Source: Hoeflea_A sp040932035
Lineage (GTDB): Bacteria > Pseudomonadota > Alphaproteobacteria > Rhizobiales > Rhizobiaceae
Length of the DNA: 64,000 nt
Assembly (NCBI RefSeq): GCF_040932035.1
Contig: NZ_JBFRBB010000001.1
Coordinates: forward strand, 1,736,001-1,800,000
Direction of reading: 5' to 3'
Below, piece after piece: positions 17,416-26,651 of this stretch. Numbering within the stretch: the stretch's first letter is position 1; each line of letters starts with the position of its first letter. A program made the translations under genes and the position numbers. Under the pieces are notes generated by a model. It was not told the DNA's origin. It saw only the letters and a program-made list of their open reading frames with translations, and did not search any database.

Positions 17416-18597
17416 TTACACACCGACCTCATCGGTGAGAAATTGCCTGTACCGCTTCGAAAAATTTTCCCGCGAGTATGCCGATCCGGCGTGATCCTGA
17501 ACACGTTTGATATCATCAATGAGATCCGATTCAGACATCGACAAAACCCGGCCGATCGCCGTTTCGATTGCTGCGTGCGAAAGGTCGTCGAGGTATATGC
17601 CGGTGCCATCGGGCAGGTCGATTCCCGTCTGGCGCGATATGATGGGATAGAAGCCGACGGTCATGGCAGTGGTAACTGCGGTGGACATTCCCTCCGACGC
17701 TGAGGGTTTGATGACAGCCACCGATCGTTCGGCCACCGAGTGGAATTCCGGTCCGCTGACATCAAGAAAATCGTGGTATTCGATATTGTTCAATTCGAAC
17801 AATTCGCGGCGATAAGCCTTGGCGAAATCGCGCTCGCCACCGCCACCGCCGACAATGTTCAGATGAATTTCGGGACGGTTTGCGAATACCTCCAGCAAAA
17901 GATCCAGCCCCTTCAGAACCGCGCCGCCGCCGCCGAGCCACAAAAACTCGCGACGGTTTGGCAGTGTCGCTCTGTCAAGTCTTTGGGTAACCGAGGCGGT
18001 GGCATTCAGGCAGGTGGTCTTTGATTGTATTTCAGGTGGATAGGTTGACAGCGTCACATCGTTGCCGATGAGACTGACATAATCGCTCACACGGAGCGAA
18101 TTGCTGTAGGTTTGTCCGTTGGAGCTACGTCTCGGCCGGCAATTCACGCCCTTTCTTCGCCGCAGTTCTGCAAGGCGTTCGGCTTCTTGCTCTATCAGGG
18201 AAGGGACATAGGAGCCGGTTGCGTGCAACACTTTCCTGCACGCCTTCGGCAGAAGGGGCGACAGCCGATGCAGATTGGCGTGTATGTCGATAGCAACGTC
18301 ATAGGGTCGCGCCGGAATGAACGTGTCGTTCAAATAGTGGATTACGTCCACATTGTAGCCGAGCTGATGGAGCAGATGCGCAATTTCCCTGCATTCCCAT
18401 TTGTTGGTGTGCCCACCAAAGAATGCGTCACCCTCATCCAGATGAAGTCCGTCATTCAAGTAGCTCAGTAATGCATATTTATCGTACTCGTCATTGTGGA
18501 GTGATTCCACACGCTGCCGCCTGCGATGTGATTTGGACCATCTTTTTATGATGCTTTTCAATTTGTTTGCTTTCGCTGTGCCAAGCGTTTCATGCAA
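17416..18597 (-). CDS. Glycosyltransferase of the GT4/GT-B type
   Basis: A 393-residue protein with a lysine/arginine-rich N-terminus. The C-terminal half has the GT-B nucleotide-sugar signature: EFLWLGGGGAVLKGLDLLLE (about 210-229), LNIVGGGG, and a SASEGMSTAV segment near 300 that corresponds to the E-x7-E region of GT4 enzymes. It converges on the histidine kinase gene (9 bp) and is divergent to a second glycosyltransferase-like gene 306 bp away. It is predicted to act in the cytoplasm on a surface glycan or protein. Donor and acceptor are unknown. Confidence 0.7.
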   Translation of the reverse strand: MHETLGTAKANKLKSIIKRWSKSHRRRQRVESLHNDEYDKYALLSYLNDGLHLDEGDAFFGGHTNKWECREIAHLLHQLGYNVDVIHYLNDTFIPARPYDVAIDIHANLHRLSPLLPKACRKVLHATGSYVPSLIEQEAERLAELRRRKGVNCRPRRSSNGQTYSNSLRVSDYVSLIGNDVTLSTYPPEIQSKTTCLNATASVTQRLDRATLPNRREFLWLGGGGAVLKGLDLLLEVFANRPEIHLNIVGGGGGERDFAKAYRRELFELNNIEYHDFLDVSGPEFHSVAERSVAVIKPSASEGMSTAVTTAMTVGFYPIISRQTGIDLPDGTGIYLDDLSHAAIETAIGRVLSMSESDLIDDIKRVQDHAGSAYSRENFSKRYRQFLTDEVGV

Positions 18598-18903
18598 TCA
18601 GGCGGGCAATTTTTTGTGCACCGGTCGTGGATCGGTCGAATAGTTCAAAAATTCATTTCTAGAAGGAATACATAACGGGCATCAAAAGTGGCAGACCGGG
18701 CGCATAGCGATTACAGGATTGTTTTGCTGTTGTGAACCCGGCCTGAGAACAATGCTGGTGCTCGAGGAAGGTTGAGAATTGACCGTTTTTCGTGTCAAAA
18801 CGTGCAACAGAAAAAACAGACATCAGCCCTCGAGCGGCCTGGCGGGAAACCTAATGCGCCTCATAAATGACAATCTGAAACCGAAATTCGGTTCAGACAT
18901 AAA
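18598..18903. other. Divergent non-coding region between two glycosyltransferase-like genes
   Basis: This 306-bp stretch is AT-richer than its surroundings by eye and has no convincing ORF. Just before the start at 18904 is a 15-bp palindrome, AACCGAA-A-TTCGGTT (18880-18894), which may be an operator or a leader hairpin. Neither flanking gene shows a good Shine-Dalgarno sequence. Confidence 0.45.
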
Positions 18904-20109
18904 ATGAAGCCAAGACGCGTATTACTGATTCAGCCGCAGCTTGCTTCGCTGGACGGACATGAACACACGCAGATCAAAGCCATAAAATGGCTGTTGCCGG
19001 ATAGTGAGATTTCGGTTCTCACCCGAAAGGGTTTTGGCCTTTCAGGTCAAATCAATGAATTGGATATATTGCCGGTTTTGCCGGCTGTTGAGCAGCACAA
19101 TTCAAAGCAGACCGGTGGGCCGTACAATCCCATTGGCAGTTCGGATGAGAAGCCTCGCCCACCATGCGGATTTGTCGACGCGCTTCTATTGGCAATCCGG
19201 TCTCTGCAGGCAACACAAGCTGATATATTGCTCGTTCCATCCGCCGGCCCGGACGAGATCAGGGCGCTGATGCAATTTTATGAGTCCGAGACCGACAGCG
19301 ATTCTCCGGCGGCGAAGCTGCGAATCTTGAGCGATGACATATTGGCCCCGTTAGGCGAGCGGTTTCTGTCAAGGCTGCGGCACATGGTCAACAGCGGCAA
19401 AATGAAATTCTATACCGAGACGGCCGAACTGCGTGTTCATATAGAAAACCAATACGATCTCCCGATTTCCGGGCGGCTGAATATGCCATGCACTATTTTC
19501 CCAGGTGATCCAGAGATCCCGACTGGGGAGAGCGGATTTGGAGAGGTTATCAAGATCGGCGTGCTTGGCCGTCAAAGATCCGAAAAGGGCAGCTACAGGA
19601 TTCCGGCGATATTGAATCATCTGCGCGATCTGGCCGCAGAGTCGGGTCACAATAAAGAAATCCGCATCGTTTATCAGGCAGTCAAAACCAAACGGTTGCG
19701 GAGGTTTATCCTGGAACTCAAAACCCGACTGTATGCCCGCAAAAACCCGGATGTCGGTATCGAATATCTGACCAGCGGCGTGTCGGAAGCCAGTTTCCGC
19801 AAACTGTTGCTGGAAATGGATATTTTACTGCTGCCCTATGACACACACCGATATCAGTTCAGCGGATCGGGTATCATCATGGATGGTGTCTTGGGTTTAA
19901 AGCCAATCGTCCACAGCAGGGGCATGGCGATGCAGGAACTGCTTTCTCATGATAATTGTGAAGCGGCGACGACGGACCGGGAGTTTGCCGAGAAACTTCT
20001 GAAGGTGGCAACGCAATATCAACGCTACAAGCAATTCACAAAAAACGCTTCGGCGCATGCTGAAAAACTGTTGGGCGAGTCAGCCCGCTCGCTCGGTCAC
20101 GACAAATGA
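18904..20109 (+). CDS. Glycosyltransferase-like protein (GT-B fold, poorly recognised)
   Basis: A 401-residue protein without signal peptide. The first strand VLLIQPQLASLDGHEHTQ and the late segments KIGVLGRQRSEKG (about 218-230) and DILLLPYDTHRYQFSGSGI (near 315) follow a GT4-like GT-B pattern, with the final segment at the donor-binding site. No family name can be given with confidence. It is followed 52 bp later by the fucosyltransferase-like gene and is probably cotranscribed with it. Codon use looks less GC-biased than in neighbouring genes, hinting at horizontal acquisition, which is usual for glycan genes. Confidence 0.6.
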   Translation: MKPRRVLLIQPQLASLDGHEHTQIKAIKWLLPDSEISVLTRKGFGLSGQINELDILPVLPAVEQHNSKQTGGPYNPIGSSDEKPRPPCGFVDALLLAIRSLQATQADILLVPSAGPDEIRALMQFYESETDSDSPAAKLRILSDDILAPLGERFLSRLRHMVNSGKMKFYTETAELRVHIENQYDLPISGRLNMPCTIFPGDPEIPTGESGFGEVIKIGVLGRQRSEKGSYRIPAILNHLRDLAAESGHNKEIRIVYQAVKTKRLRRFILELKTRLYARKNPDVGIEYLTSGVSEASFRKLLLEMDILLLPYDTHRYQFSGSGIIMDGVLGLKPIVHSRGMAMQELLSHDNCEAATTDREFAEKLLKVATQYQRYKQFTKNASAHAEKLLGESARSLGHDK

Positions 20110-20161
20110 TTTGCCGTCACAGCCGAGCCGACATGCAAATTGTTGAAACGCGCGGTACAAG

Positions 20162-21037
20162 ATGATGGCACACAGGATCATCACGCAGATATTCGGCGGG
20201 CTCGGAAACCAGATGTTTCAATATGCCTGCGGACGAGCGATGGCGCTCAGAACGGGCGGCGATTGTGTTTTGGACCTTCGAGATTTCTTTGCCGGCCCCG
20301 GCCAGGAGCCTGGCCTCCATCACCTCAATACGGTTTCCTGTCAGTTGCCTGATTCTGAAATGCCGCCTATGCAAAGTCAGCGGCTTCGCTATCTCCTGTG
20401 GCGCGGCCTGAAACTGGAACCGCGGCTAATCCGGCAAAAAGGTCTGGCATTCGATCCTGAAATCCTTGGTCTTGACGGCAACTACTGTCTGCGCGGCTAT
20501 TGGCAATCGGAACGTTTTTTTGCAGATTTTGCCGAGCGGATACGGCAGGAATTGTCCGTCAAAACCGAACCGGACGACAAAAATGCAGGCCTGCTCGCCG
20601 AAATCGAAAACCAGCCGGCCGTCTCATTGCACATTCGCAGGGGCGACTATGTCAAAGACGCAAAAACAAATGCCGTTCACGGGACGTGTTCACTCGAATA
20701 TTACAGTCGGGCAGCGCAGCACATAGCAGGCCATATGGAAGCGGAACCGGTCTTTTATGTCTTTTCCGATGAGCCGCAATGGGCGGTCGCAAACCTCGAC
20801 CTGCGATTCGAAATGCGGGTCATGGATCACAACGACAGCAGCCGCAATTACGAGGATTTGAGGCTCATGTCGTCGTGCCGGCACCACATCATAGCCAATA
20901 GTTCCTTTTCCTGGTGGGGTGCGTGGCTGAACCCGTCAGAAGAAAAAATTGTTGTTGCCCCCAATAGGTGGTTTGCCGATGCCTCGATGAGCAATCCCGA
21001 CCTGATCCCCGATAGCTGGGTCAGGCTTGAAACCTGA
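20162..21037 (+). CDS. Alpha-1,2-fucosyltransferase-like enzyme (GT11)
   Basis: A 291-residue GT11 enzyme. The N-terminal motif GGLGNQMFQYACGRAMA (about 13-29), the GDP-fucose-binding HIRRGDY motif (about 156-162) and the C-terminal block NYEDLRLMS...NSSFSWWGAWLN are all present. GT11 enzymes transfer fucose from GDP-fucose to galactose in O-antigen and capsule glycans and in some lipochitin signals. The gene starts with two ATG codons and no clear ribosome-binding site. It ends 31 bp from a convergent kinase gene. No GDP-fucose synthesis genes are nearby, so the donor must be made elsewhere. Confidence 0.9.
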   Translation: MMAHRIITQIFGGLGNQMFQYACGRAMALRTGGDCVLDLRDFFAGPGQEPGLHHLNTVSCQLPDSEMPPMQSQRLRYLLWRGLKLEPRLIRQKGLAFDPEILGLDGNYCLRGYWQSERFFADFAERIRQELSVKTEPDDKNAGLLAEIENQPAVSLHIRRGDYVKDAKTNAVHGTCSLEYYSRAAQHIAGHMEAEPVFYVFSDEPQWAVANLDLRFEMRVMDHNDSSRNYEDLRLMSSCRHHIIANSSFSWWGAWLNPSEEKIVVAPNRWFADASMSNPDLIPDSWVRLET

Positions 21038-21068
21038 AAATCGATCGCCGCGATTGTGCTTCGGAAGA

Positions 21069-22658
21069 CTAGCCCGGTTTTGCGCAGGGCAGTTCCAGCA
21101 CGAAGCAGGCGCCGCCTTCGGAGGGTCGCAGCCGAATGGAGCCGCCATGCGCCTCAAGCAGCGAGCGCACAATTGCCAGGCCCATTCCTGTGCCGCCGGC
21201 TTCGCGTCCGGTCGTGTAGAACGCCTCGAAGATGTGGGGTGCAATGCTTTCGGGGATTCCGGTTCCGTCATCGGAGACTATTGCCGACAGCATCTTTCCA
21301 GATGGTTTGACCGCAATATCGATTTTGCCTGCTCCGTGGCGTGCCGCATTGTCGATCAGGTGGGAAAGGGCGATTACGGCGTTTTCGGCGGACATTGCAA
21401 AGCTCCGGTCGATGTCACCGGTTACGTTTAGCGGCAATGGTGAACCACCGGCTGAAAGGTCATCGGCAACCTGCCTGAACGTTGCCGAGGAACCCAATTG
21501 CGGGTTCTCCGCGCGGGCAAGCTCACGAAGCCTGGCAACGGTCCTGGTTAATCGGTCCGTGTCGGCAATGATGTTGTCCAGAAATCGGCGCCGTTCCTTT
21601 GCCGACATGGTTGCCCCGGAATCGCGCATCAGTTCCGCCGCGCCATGTATCGAAGTCAGCGGCGATTTGAGCTCATGCGAAACATGTGCTGCAAAGGTGG
21701 AGATGTAATCCGACCGGTCAAACAGCTTTTTGGCCATCGTGAACATGCCTTCCGACAGCGATGCGATTTCACGGGTTCCATATCGCGGAAGAAGTGCGAG
21801 CGCGGAGCGGTCGCCTTCTCCAAGTGCCTTTGTCCTTTTCAACAGAGCCTGCAGCGGCCCATTGACCGTGCGCAGGAATACCAGGCCGATAACGCCTGCA
21901 GCCAGAAGCGCAGTCAACCCGGCTAACAGAACCTCGGAGCGTTCATTGTAGAGATATTTCACCATGCTCTGCGGCGTGCGCGATGCATAGACTACAGCGG
22001 CAACCCGCCCGGAAACGAAGACAGGCGTTGCGGTAAAGACCCGAATGTCGCTTGACCTGCTGATCGACGACAGCGGCGGATCGGGGTTCTTTTTTTCCCG
22101 GGTACGGACCACGCTGCGATATTGTCCGCCAAGCGCCTCGGCAATTTCGGGAATATGGGCAAGCGAGAGGCCGATTTCTCCGCTGCCGGCAATGACCTGG
22201 CCGTTTGTGTCCACTATGCGGAAGCCCGCCAGCGTCTTTGTCCGTGTCAGATACGAGACCTTCGACAGTCTCGGCCCAATTCGGGCAGCCGCGGGATGGA
22301 TGGTCTCATCGACCGCACGCGCGTCAGGACGGGGAGGGAGCTGTTCATGTTCCGAAAGATCGAGCTGCGCAGTGGGCGGTCTTTCGAAGCCGTCGCTGTC
22401 TGCGATGTCGCTTGAGGGCTGCATCTTGCCAAGCGGGTAGCCAGCCGCCAGTTGCGCTTCGATCTCAAGCGCACTTACAGCCGCAATAACCGCACTTTGT
22501 GCAAGGAGTTCCCGCTCGGTCTGACGCACGAGTTCATTGTCGAACAATCTGAAGATGCCGATGACGGCGAGCGGCAAGGCCAAAACGGTCAGCAATACTG
22601 CAAACACGATCATGCCGAGAGACGGGCGCCATTTCTGCCTGGGATGCAGTGCGCTCAT
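21069..22658 (-). CDS. Sensor histidine kinase (CreC-like architecture)
   Basis: A 529-residue kinase. A transmembrane helix near residues 14-36 and another near 245-265 bracket a periplasmic sensor domain of about 200 residues. HAMP, then the H-box FAAHVSHELKSPLTSIHG (histidine near 329), N-box LSHLIDNAARHG, and G-boxes DDGTGIP and GTGMGLAIVRSL follow. The start overlaps the regulator stop as ATGA. The arrangement of regulator then kinase under a DUF4173 protein recalls CreBC-CreD-like envelope-stress loci, but the homology is only architectural. Confidence 0.92.
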   Translation of the reverse strand: MSALHPRQKWRPSLGMIVFAVLLTVLALPLAVIGIFRLFDNELVRQTERELLAQSAVIAAVSALEIEAQLAAGYPLGKMQPSSDIADSDGFERPPTAQLDLSEHEQLPPRPDARAVDETIHPAAARIGPRLSKVSYLTRTKTLAGFRIVDTNGQVIAGSGEIGLSLAHIPEIAEALGGQYRSVVRTREKKNPDPPLSSISRSSDIRVFTATPVFVSGRVAAVVYASRTPQSMVKYLYNERSEVLLAGLTALLAAGVIGLVFLRTVNGPLQALLKRTKALGEGDRSALALLPRYGTREIASLSEGMFTMAKKLFDRSDYISTFAAHVSHELKSPLTSIHGAAELMRDSGATMSAKERRRFLDNIIADTDRLTRTVARLRELARAENPQLGSSATFRQVADDLSAGGSPLPLNVTGDIDRSFAMSAENAVIALSHLIDNAARHGAGKIDIAVKPSGKMLSAIVSDDGTGIPESIAPHIFEAFYTTGREAGGTGMGLAIVRSLLEAHGGSIRLRPSEGGACFVLELPCAKPG

Positions 22659-23350
22659 TCAGCGTTCTCGCAGGCGCCGAGGCGAAAGCCGACACCGTGA
22701 ACCGTCTCTATGACGTTCTTGCAACCGTGATTTGCGCACTTTGCCCTGATGTTGCGCACGTGGCTGTCGACTGTTCGGTCTGACAAATGGCGTTTTGCAC
22801 CATAGGCGCTTTCGATTATCTCACGTCGCGAAAAGACCACACCCGGCCTCTCCATCAGCCTTGCGAGGATCGCAAATTCAAGTGTGGTGAGGTTCAACGG
22901 CGCGCCGTGAAGTGTCGCCTCTCTGCGTTCTTGATCGACAAGCAGCCGCCCCTGTTTGAGCGCATTTTCGATGCTGCTGATCTGATGACGGGCGCGCTTC
23001 AAAATGGTCTTGACCCTTGCCATCAGCTCGCGTGGGCTGAACGGTTTGGTAACGTAATCGTCGCCGCCGATTTCCAGGCCAACGATGCGATCGACTTCAT
23101 CGTCACGTGCGGAAAGAAACAGGATAGGAACCTCTGACGATTTGCGGATTTCGCGGCACATCTGCAAACCATCCATCACGGGCATGCCGACATCGAGAAC
23201 GATGAGTTGCACCGGTTCGCTTGAAAAATGTGCCAGTCCCTCCTGGCCGTTGCCGGCCGTCTTGACCGTCATACCCGCCTGTTCGAGCGCATAAGCGATA
23301 ACGTCACGAATGTGCGGGTCGTCATCGACAACCAGGATATTGGCAGACAA
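22655..23350 (-). CDS. OmpR/PhoB-family response regulator
   Basis: I place the start at TTG 23350, six nt after GGAGGAG (231 residues). A GTG at 23365 is also open but has no ribosome-binding site. The receiver has VVDDDPHIRD, the phosphoacceptor in IVLDVGMPVMDG and the lysine in VTKPFSPREL. The C-terminal winged helix ends NVIETVHGVGFRLG. It is coupled to the kinase by an ATGA overlap and follows the DUF4173 gene by about 60 bp, so all three may be one transcript. Confidence 0.92.
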   Translation of the reverse strand: MSANILVVDDDPHIRDVIAYALEQAGMTVKTAGNGQEGLAHFSSEPVQLIVLDVGMPVMDGLQMCREIRKSSEVPILFLSARDDEVDRIVGLEIGGDDYVTKPFSPRELMARVKTILKRARHQISSIENALKQGRLLVDQERREATLHGAPLNLTTLEFAILARLMERPGVVFSRREIIESAYGAKRHLSDRTVDSHVRNIRAKCANHGCKNVIETVHGVGFRLGACENAE

Positions 23351-23412
23351 ATCATTCTCCTCCACTGGCTAAGCAAGCCAAGTGGCCATCAAATGCGGCC
23401 TGTGTGTCCATT

Positions 23413-24978
23413 TCACGGCCACAGGTGCTGTTGGCTGTGGAGATAGTACTTCAGCCGCGCATCGCGAAAAGTCCAACTGCGCCAGTTTCCCGTGGATTTC
23501 CCGAACTCGTACTCGAGGCAGTAAATTTCATGTTCAAGATGCGCACTTTCGAATTCACCCTGTGCTGAGCGAAGCAGTCGGTAGCGATCGAGTGCCGGAA
23601 TGACCTGCGGGCCAAGGCTGATGAGATAACCGATATCCAGGGGAACGCCGTCGCCCGACATCTCGGCGCTGTGTTCAATATTATAGCGTGCAATAAACGC
23701 CGGAATGTTGACCAGGCTGCAAATATAGAGCGTGAGAACGAGGCTGATCAGGTTCCATTTTATCAGCCATGCATTGCTTCGGTTGAAAAATATGCGGGCC
23801 ATGATGAGAGTAAGGCCCACGGCCACAAGTCCCATCCACACAAAGGCTTCGAGCCGCAGCATCGTAAGTGAATAGGCGCCGATATACAGATCGAGCCTGA
23901 ATATGGACGAAATGACCAGCAGCACATTTTGCCCGGTCCACAGCAGTACAAGGTTTCGTATTGGCTTGAATTGCTCCGTCTGGCTGCCCGGGCGCATGGC
24001 AATGAGCGTGAAGCCGGCAGCAATCAGCGCCGTGACAACCAGCGGATAGGCTCCACGATGGGCATAACCGGCAAAGCTCATGCCGCCCGGAAGTGCCCGC
24101 CCGCCCCACAGATAGGTGAGATCCAGTGCTGTTTGAACTGCAAAGAGTGCGTTAAACAACACCAGCGAGCGCAGGATTGCCGTTCGGCCGAACAGGCCGG
24201 AATGCGCATCGGTTCTGGATTTTTCCTTTATTCCGGCATCAACGGCAGGCTGATTCTGCACAGCCGGATTTCTGGTTCGTCTGAAAAGATGAAACCGCGT
24301 TGCGGGCGTCCGCGATTGAAGAAACGGCCAGCACAAGGTCATCATGGCTACGATGAAAAGGACACGCCCAAAATCAATGTTGTCCAACATGGCCAGGAAG
24401 TCGATGCTGTGCAGCCACGCATCGATGATCGGATTTGCTGCCTGAAACAGGAGCAGGAAAACGACGCCCAGGCCAATGGGCAGCACCCAGGTGACCCACT
24501 GTGATCCGTTCACCCTGCGATGCGCCGCCGCTGATCCGCAGGCAACCGCGACAGTCGGCAAAAATGTGAAGGGGCCGCTGAAGAGAAGCGCCGCTGCGTT
24601 CCTCAGGTTTGCCGCCACTGACGGGACCAGCGATCCGGTAATCATCAGTGTGAACAGACAAAGGCCACAAAGGCCGATTGCCACTGATAACGGGCTGAGG
24701 TTTTCAACAAGAGGTACCAACGCAGTAAGAAGGACTGACCCGGCCAGAATCAGCGTTCGCGCGTCGGCAAGTTCGGATCTCTTGCGTGAAACGACCGCAC
24801 AAAAGGCAACCGCAACAAGGAACAGGGGCAGCGAAATCCCCGGCAGATATCCGAGCAGGAGCAGGTCCGCCGAAATGCCCAATCCGAGGGTGATACCGAG
24901 CGCATGCCATGGCGTCGGTCTGTGCCGGGCCGCTACTGCTGTGGCATCCGGCAAATCGGCAATGGTGTCGGTTTGCAT
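23413..24978 (-). CDS. DUF4173 family integral membrane protein
   Basis: A 521-residue protein from ATG 24978, which has GGGGGA 8 nt upstream; open sequence before it is not needed. About 12 hydrophobic segments are visible. Family-typical stretches are the hydrophobic block around GPFTFLPTVAVACGS, a cytoplasmic arginine-rich loop (RFHLFRRTRN) and the periplasmic segment GYAHRGAYPLVVTALI. The C-terminus after IPAFIARYNIE is a soluble domain resembling the tails of DUF4153/DUF4173 proteins. Function is unknown. It is encoded directly upstream of a two-component system and may be part of its sensory input or its output. Confidence 0.8.
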   Translation of the reverse strand: MQTDTIADLPDATAVAARHRPTPWHALGITLGLGISADLLLLGYLPGISLPLFLVAVAFCAVVSRKRSELADARTLILAGSVLLTALVPLVENLSPLSVAIGLCGLCLFTLMITGSLVPSVAANLRNAAALLFSGPFTFLPTVAVACGSAAAHRRVNGSQWVTWVLPIGLGVVFLLLFQAANPIIDAWLHSIDFLAMLDNIDFGRVLFIVAMMTLCWPFLQSRTPATRFHLFRRTRNPAVQNQPAVDAGIKEKSRTDAHSGLFGRTAILRSLVLFNALFAVQTALDLTYLWGGRALPGGMSFAGYAHRGAYPLVVTALIAAGFTLIAMRPGSQTEQFKPIRNLVLLWTGQNVLLVISSIFRLDLYIGAYSLTMLRLEAFVWMGLVAVGLTLIMARIFFNRSNAWLIKWNLISLVLTLYICSLVNIPAFIARYNIEHSAEMSGDGVPLDIGYLISLGPQVIPALDRYRLLRSAQGEFESAHLEHEIYCLEYEFGKSTGNWRSWTFRDARLKYYLHSQQHLWP

Positions 24979-25243
24979 GTCAGGTGTCCCCCTTGATTGA
25001 ATTTCGGGCCATGAGCGGGCCGCCGCGTAGAGGGCGGCCGCAGGATCGGCCGGCAGGCGGAGCGGACAACCACCACCCGTCACGCTTGAGGCGATCGGGT
25101 ACAGTTTTCGCTAGAATCGGTTGTCGCAGCTTCACAGGGCGTGTCGTTCGCACAGTCATCGCAACGGTATCGTCGCGAGATGCGAGCCGGGTATGGCGGG
25201 GATTGTCAGATTCTCAGGAGATTCGTGCAGATTGTGTGCACGA

Positions 25244-26437
25244 CTATGGCTGGATGCTGTCCCAGGCGCCGTATAGCGTTGAGTGAAGCAGAGGATAGCC
25301 TTCGCCGAAACGGACAACGACAAGATCCTGCTGCGGCATCATATAGGTCATTTGCCCGCCACGGCCGATCATGTAGGTGAAAGGCCCCTGCAGCTTTTCA
25401 CCCTGGCGGTCGAGAATATTGTGAAAGACATGCGTGCCGTAGTGACCGGACACCAGTTGCTCGCCCAGCATCGATGAGCCGAAATAGAGGTTCCACAGTG
25501 ATGTGGGTAAAAACGGCCGGTCCGGCGTGCCGTTGTGCATCAGGAACACGCCGACCCTGACCCAGTCTCCGGGCCTGGCAAACAGGCAGCAGTAGGCCGA
25601 AACCGGTAGATCCGGGCCCGGCGTTCGCCAAAATGCATTGCCGGCTCCGCTCGGCTTCCAGATCATATCGGAAAGAACGAGCTCCAGCGGTTTTTTGTAA
25701 AGCGTGGAAACCAGCCGGCCCAAAATGGCGGTATTCACATTCTGATAGTCGTATCGGCCGACATTTTCCGCGGAAGAACGCAAATCGGTCGCCAGCGGGG
25801 CGAGCCCCTCCATATGCAGCCGTGCCAGCGGGCTGAATGGATTGAGGGCGTAGTCTTCAATGGGCTTGAGTTCGGCTTCCGGCGTCGCCTTGATGTCCAC
25901 CGTCTCGAGCGCCACGCCGCTTCTCATGGTCAGGAACCGTTCAATCGGGACACGGCGAAGCGAGTCGTCCCCGATATTGGAGAGATACAAGCCGATCGGA
26001 TTGGAAAGATCGGCAATGAGACCGTCCGCATGCGCCCGCAAAATGAGGGCGCCAATGAGCGACTTGACCATTGAAAAGGAGTTGAACCGGGTATTTGCGT
26101 CTGCGCCGTTGGAAAAATGCCGAGTGCGCAGTTCTCCGCCCTGCCAAATCAGCATTGCATGACCACCGCGCTCCTCAAACAGAGCCTTCGACCGAACACC
26201 GAGCGGGCCGGTCCGATCGGAAACATCGGGTAGGGGGTCTGTATCGGAACCAGCGACCGTCACATGGCTGCCGGAAGCCGGCCAACGCTGCGCGGGATAG
26301 CCCTCATACAAAAGGCGAGGTAAGTAAGGAGCCGCCAAAAATACGACCGCCGCGGCCAAAAAGACGAGCAGCAGGGTTGAAAGCAGGACCCGTCTTATGT
26401 TCACAGCTCTGTTGCGGCTCGATTGTCTGGCTGCCAA
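25244..26437 (-). CDS. Membrane-anchored serine hydrolase (class C beta-lactamase family)
   Basis: Started at TTG 26437 (GGGAG 8 nt upstream) the protein has 397 residues; a GTG at 26404 is the alternative. A transmembrane anchor follows (LLSTLLLVFLAAAVVFLAA). The catalytic SxxK is SMVK in the sequence RFNSFSMVKSLIGALI. A tyrosine motif YDYQNVN and a late GRGGQMTYM (in place of KTG) complete the penicillin-binding fold. Such enzymes are esterases, D-aminopeptidases or carboxypeptidases. With the adjacent DUF4173/two-component genes an envelope role is plausible. An upstream ATG at 26515 would fall within the fpr terminator, so it is rejected. Confidence 0.8.
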   Translation of the reverse strand: MAARQSSRNRAVNIRRVLLSTLLLVFLAAAVVFLAAPYLPRLLYEGYPAQRWPASGSHVTVAGSDTDPLPDVSDRTGPLGVRSKALFEERGGHAMLIWQGGELRTRHFSNGADANTRFNSFSMVKSLIGALILRAHADGLIADLSNPIGLYLSNIGDDSLRRVPIERFLTMRSGVALETVDIKATPEAELKPIEDYALNPFSPLARLHMEGLAPLATDLRSSAENVGRYDYQNVNTAILGRLVSTLYKKPLELVLSDMIWKPSGAGNAFWRTPGPDLPVSAYCCLFARPGDWVRVGVFLMHNGTPDRPFLPTSLWNLYFGSSMLGEQLVSGHYGTHVFHNILDRQGEKLQGPFTYMIGRGGQMTYMMPQQDLVVVRFGEGYPLLHSTLYGAWDSIQP

Positions 26438-26513
26438 GTAGCCTGCTCCCGGTTGTTGCGTTGCATCGGTACTTCTTGATTCGGAGAATGACCATCTCGT
26501 GACACAGATCCAC

Positions 26514-26547
26514 AAAAAAAGCGCCCGACTACCGAAAGACAGGCGCT
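26514..26547 (-). terminator. Intrinsic terminator after fpr
   Basis: Minus-strand stem AGCGCC/GGCGCT (26542-26547 with 26520-26525) with a 16-nt loop is followed by seven Ts (26514-26520). It lies about 105 nt after the fpr stop and separates fpr from the serine hydrolase gene. Confidence 0.75.
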
Positions 26548-26651
26548 ACATAGTTGTTTGGGAGGGGTTATATAAGAAATTACAAATGGTTAGAAGCCAT
26601 TGTTGATAACATTCGCCTATATGTTTGTCGGCGAACGAAACAGGCAGACGG

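Noticed and set aside
26438..26515. Upstream extension of the serine hydrolase to an ATG at 26515
   Set aside because: The extension would start within the T-run of the fpr terminator, has no ribosome-binding site and precedes the membrane anchor by about 40 hydrophilic residues.
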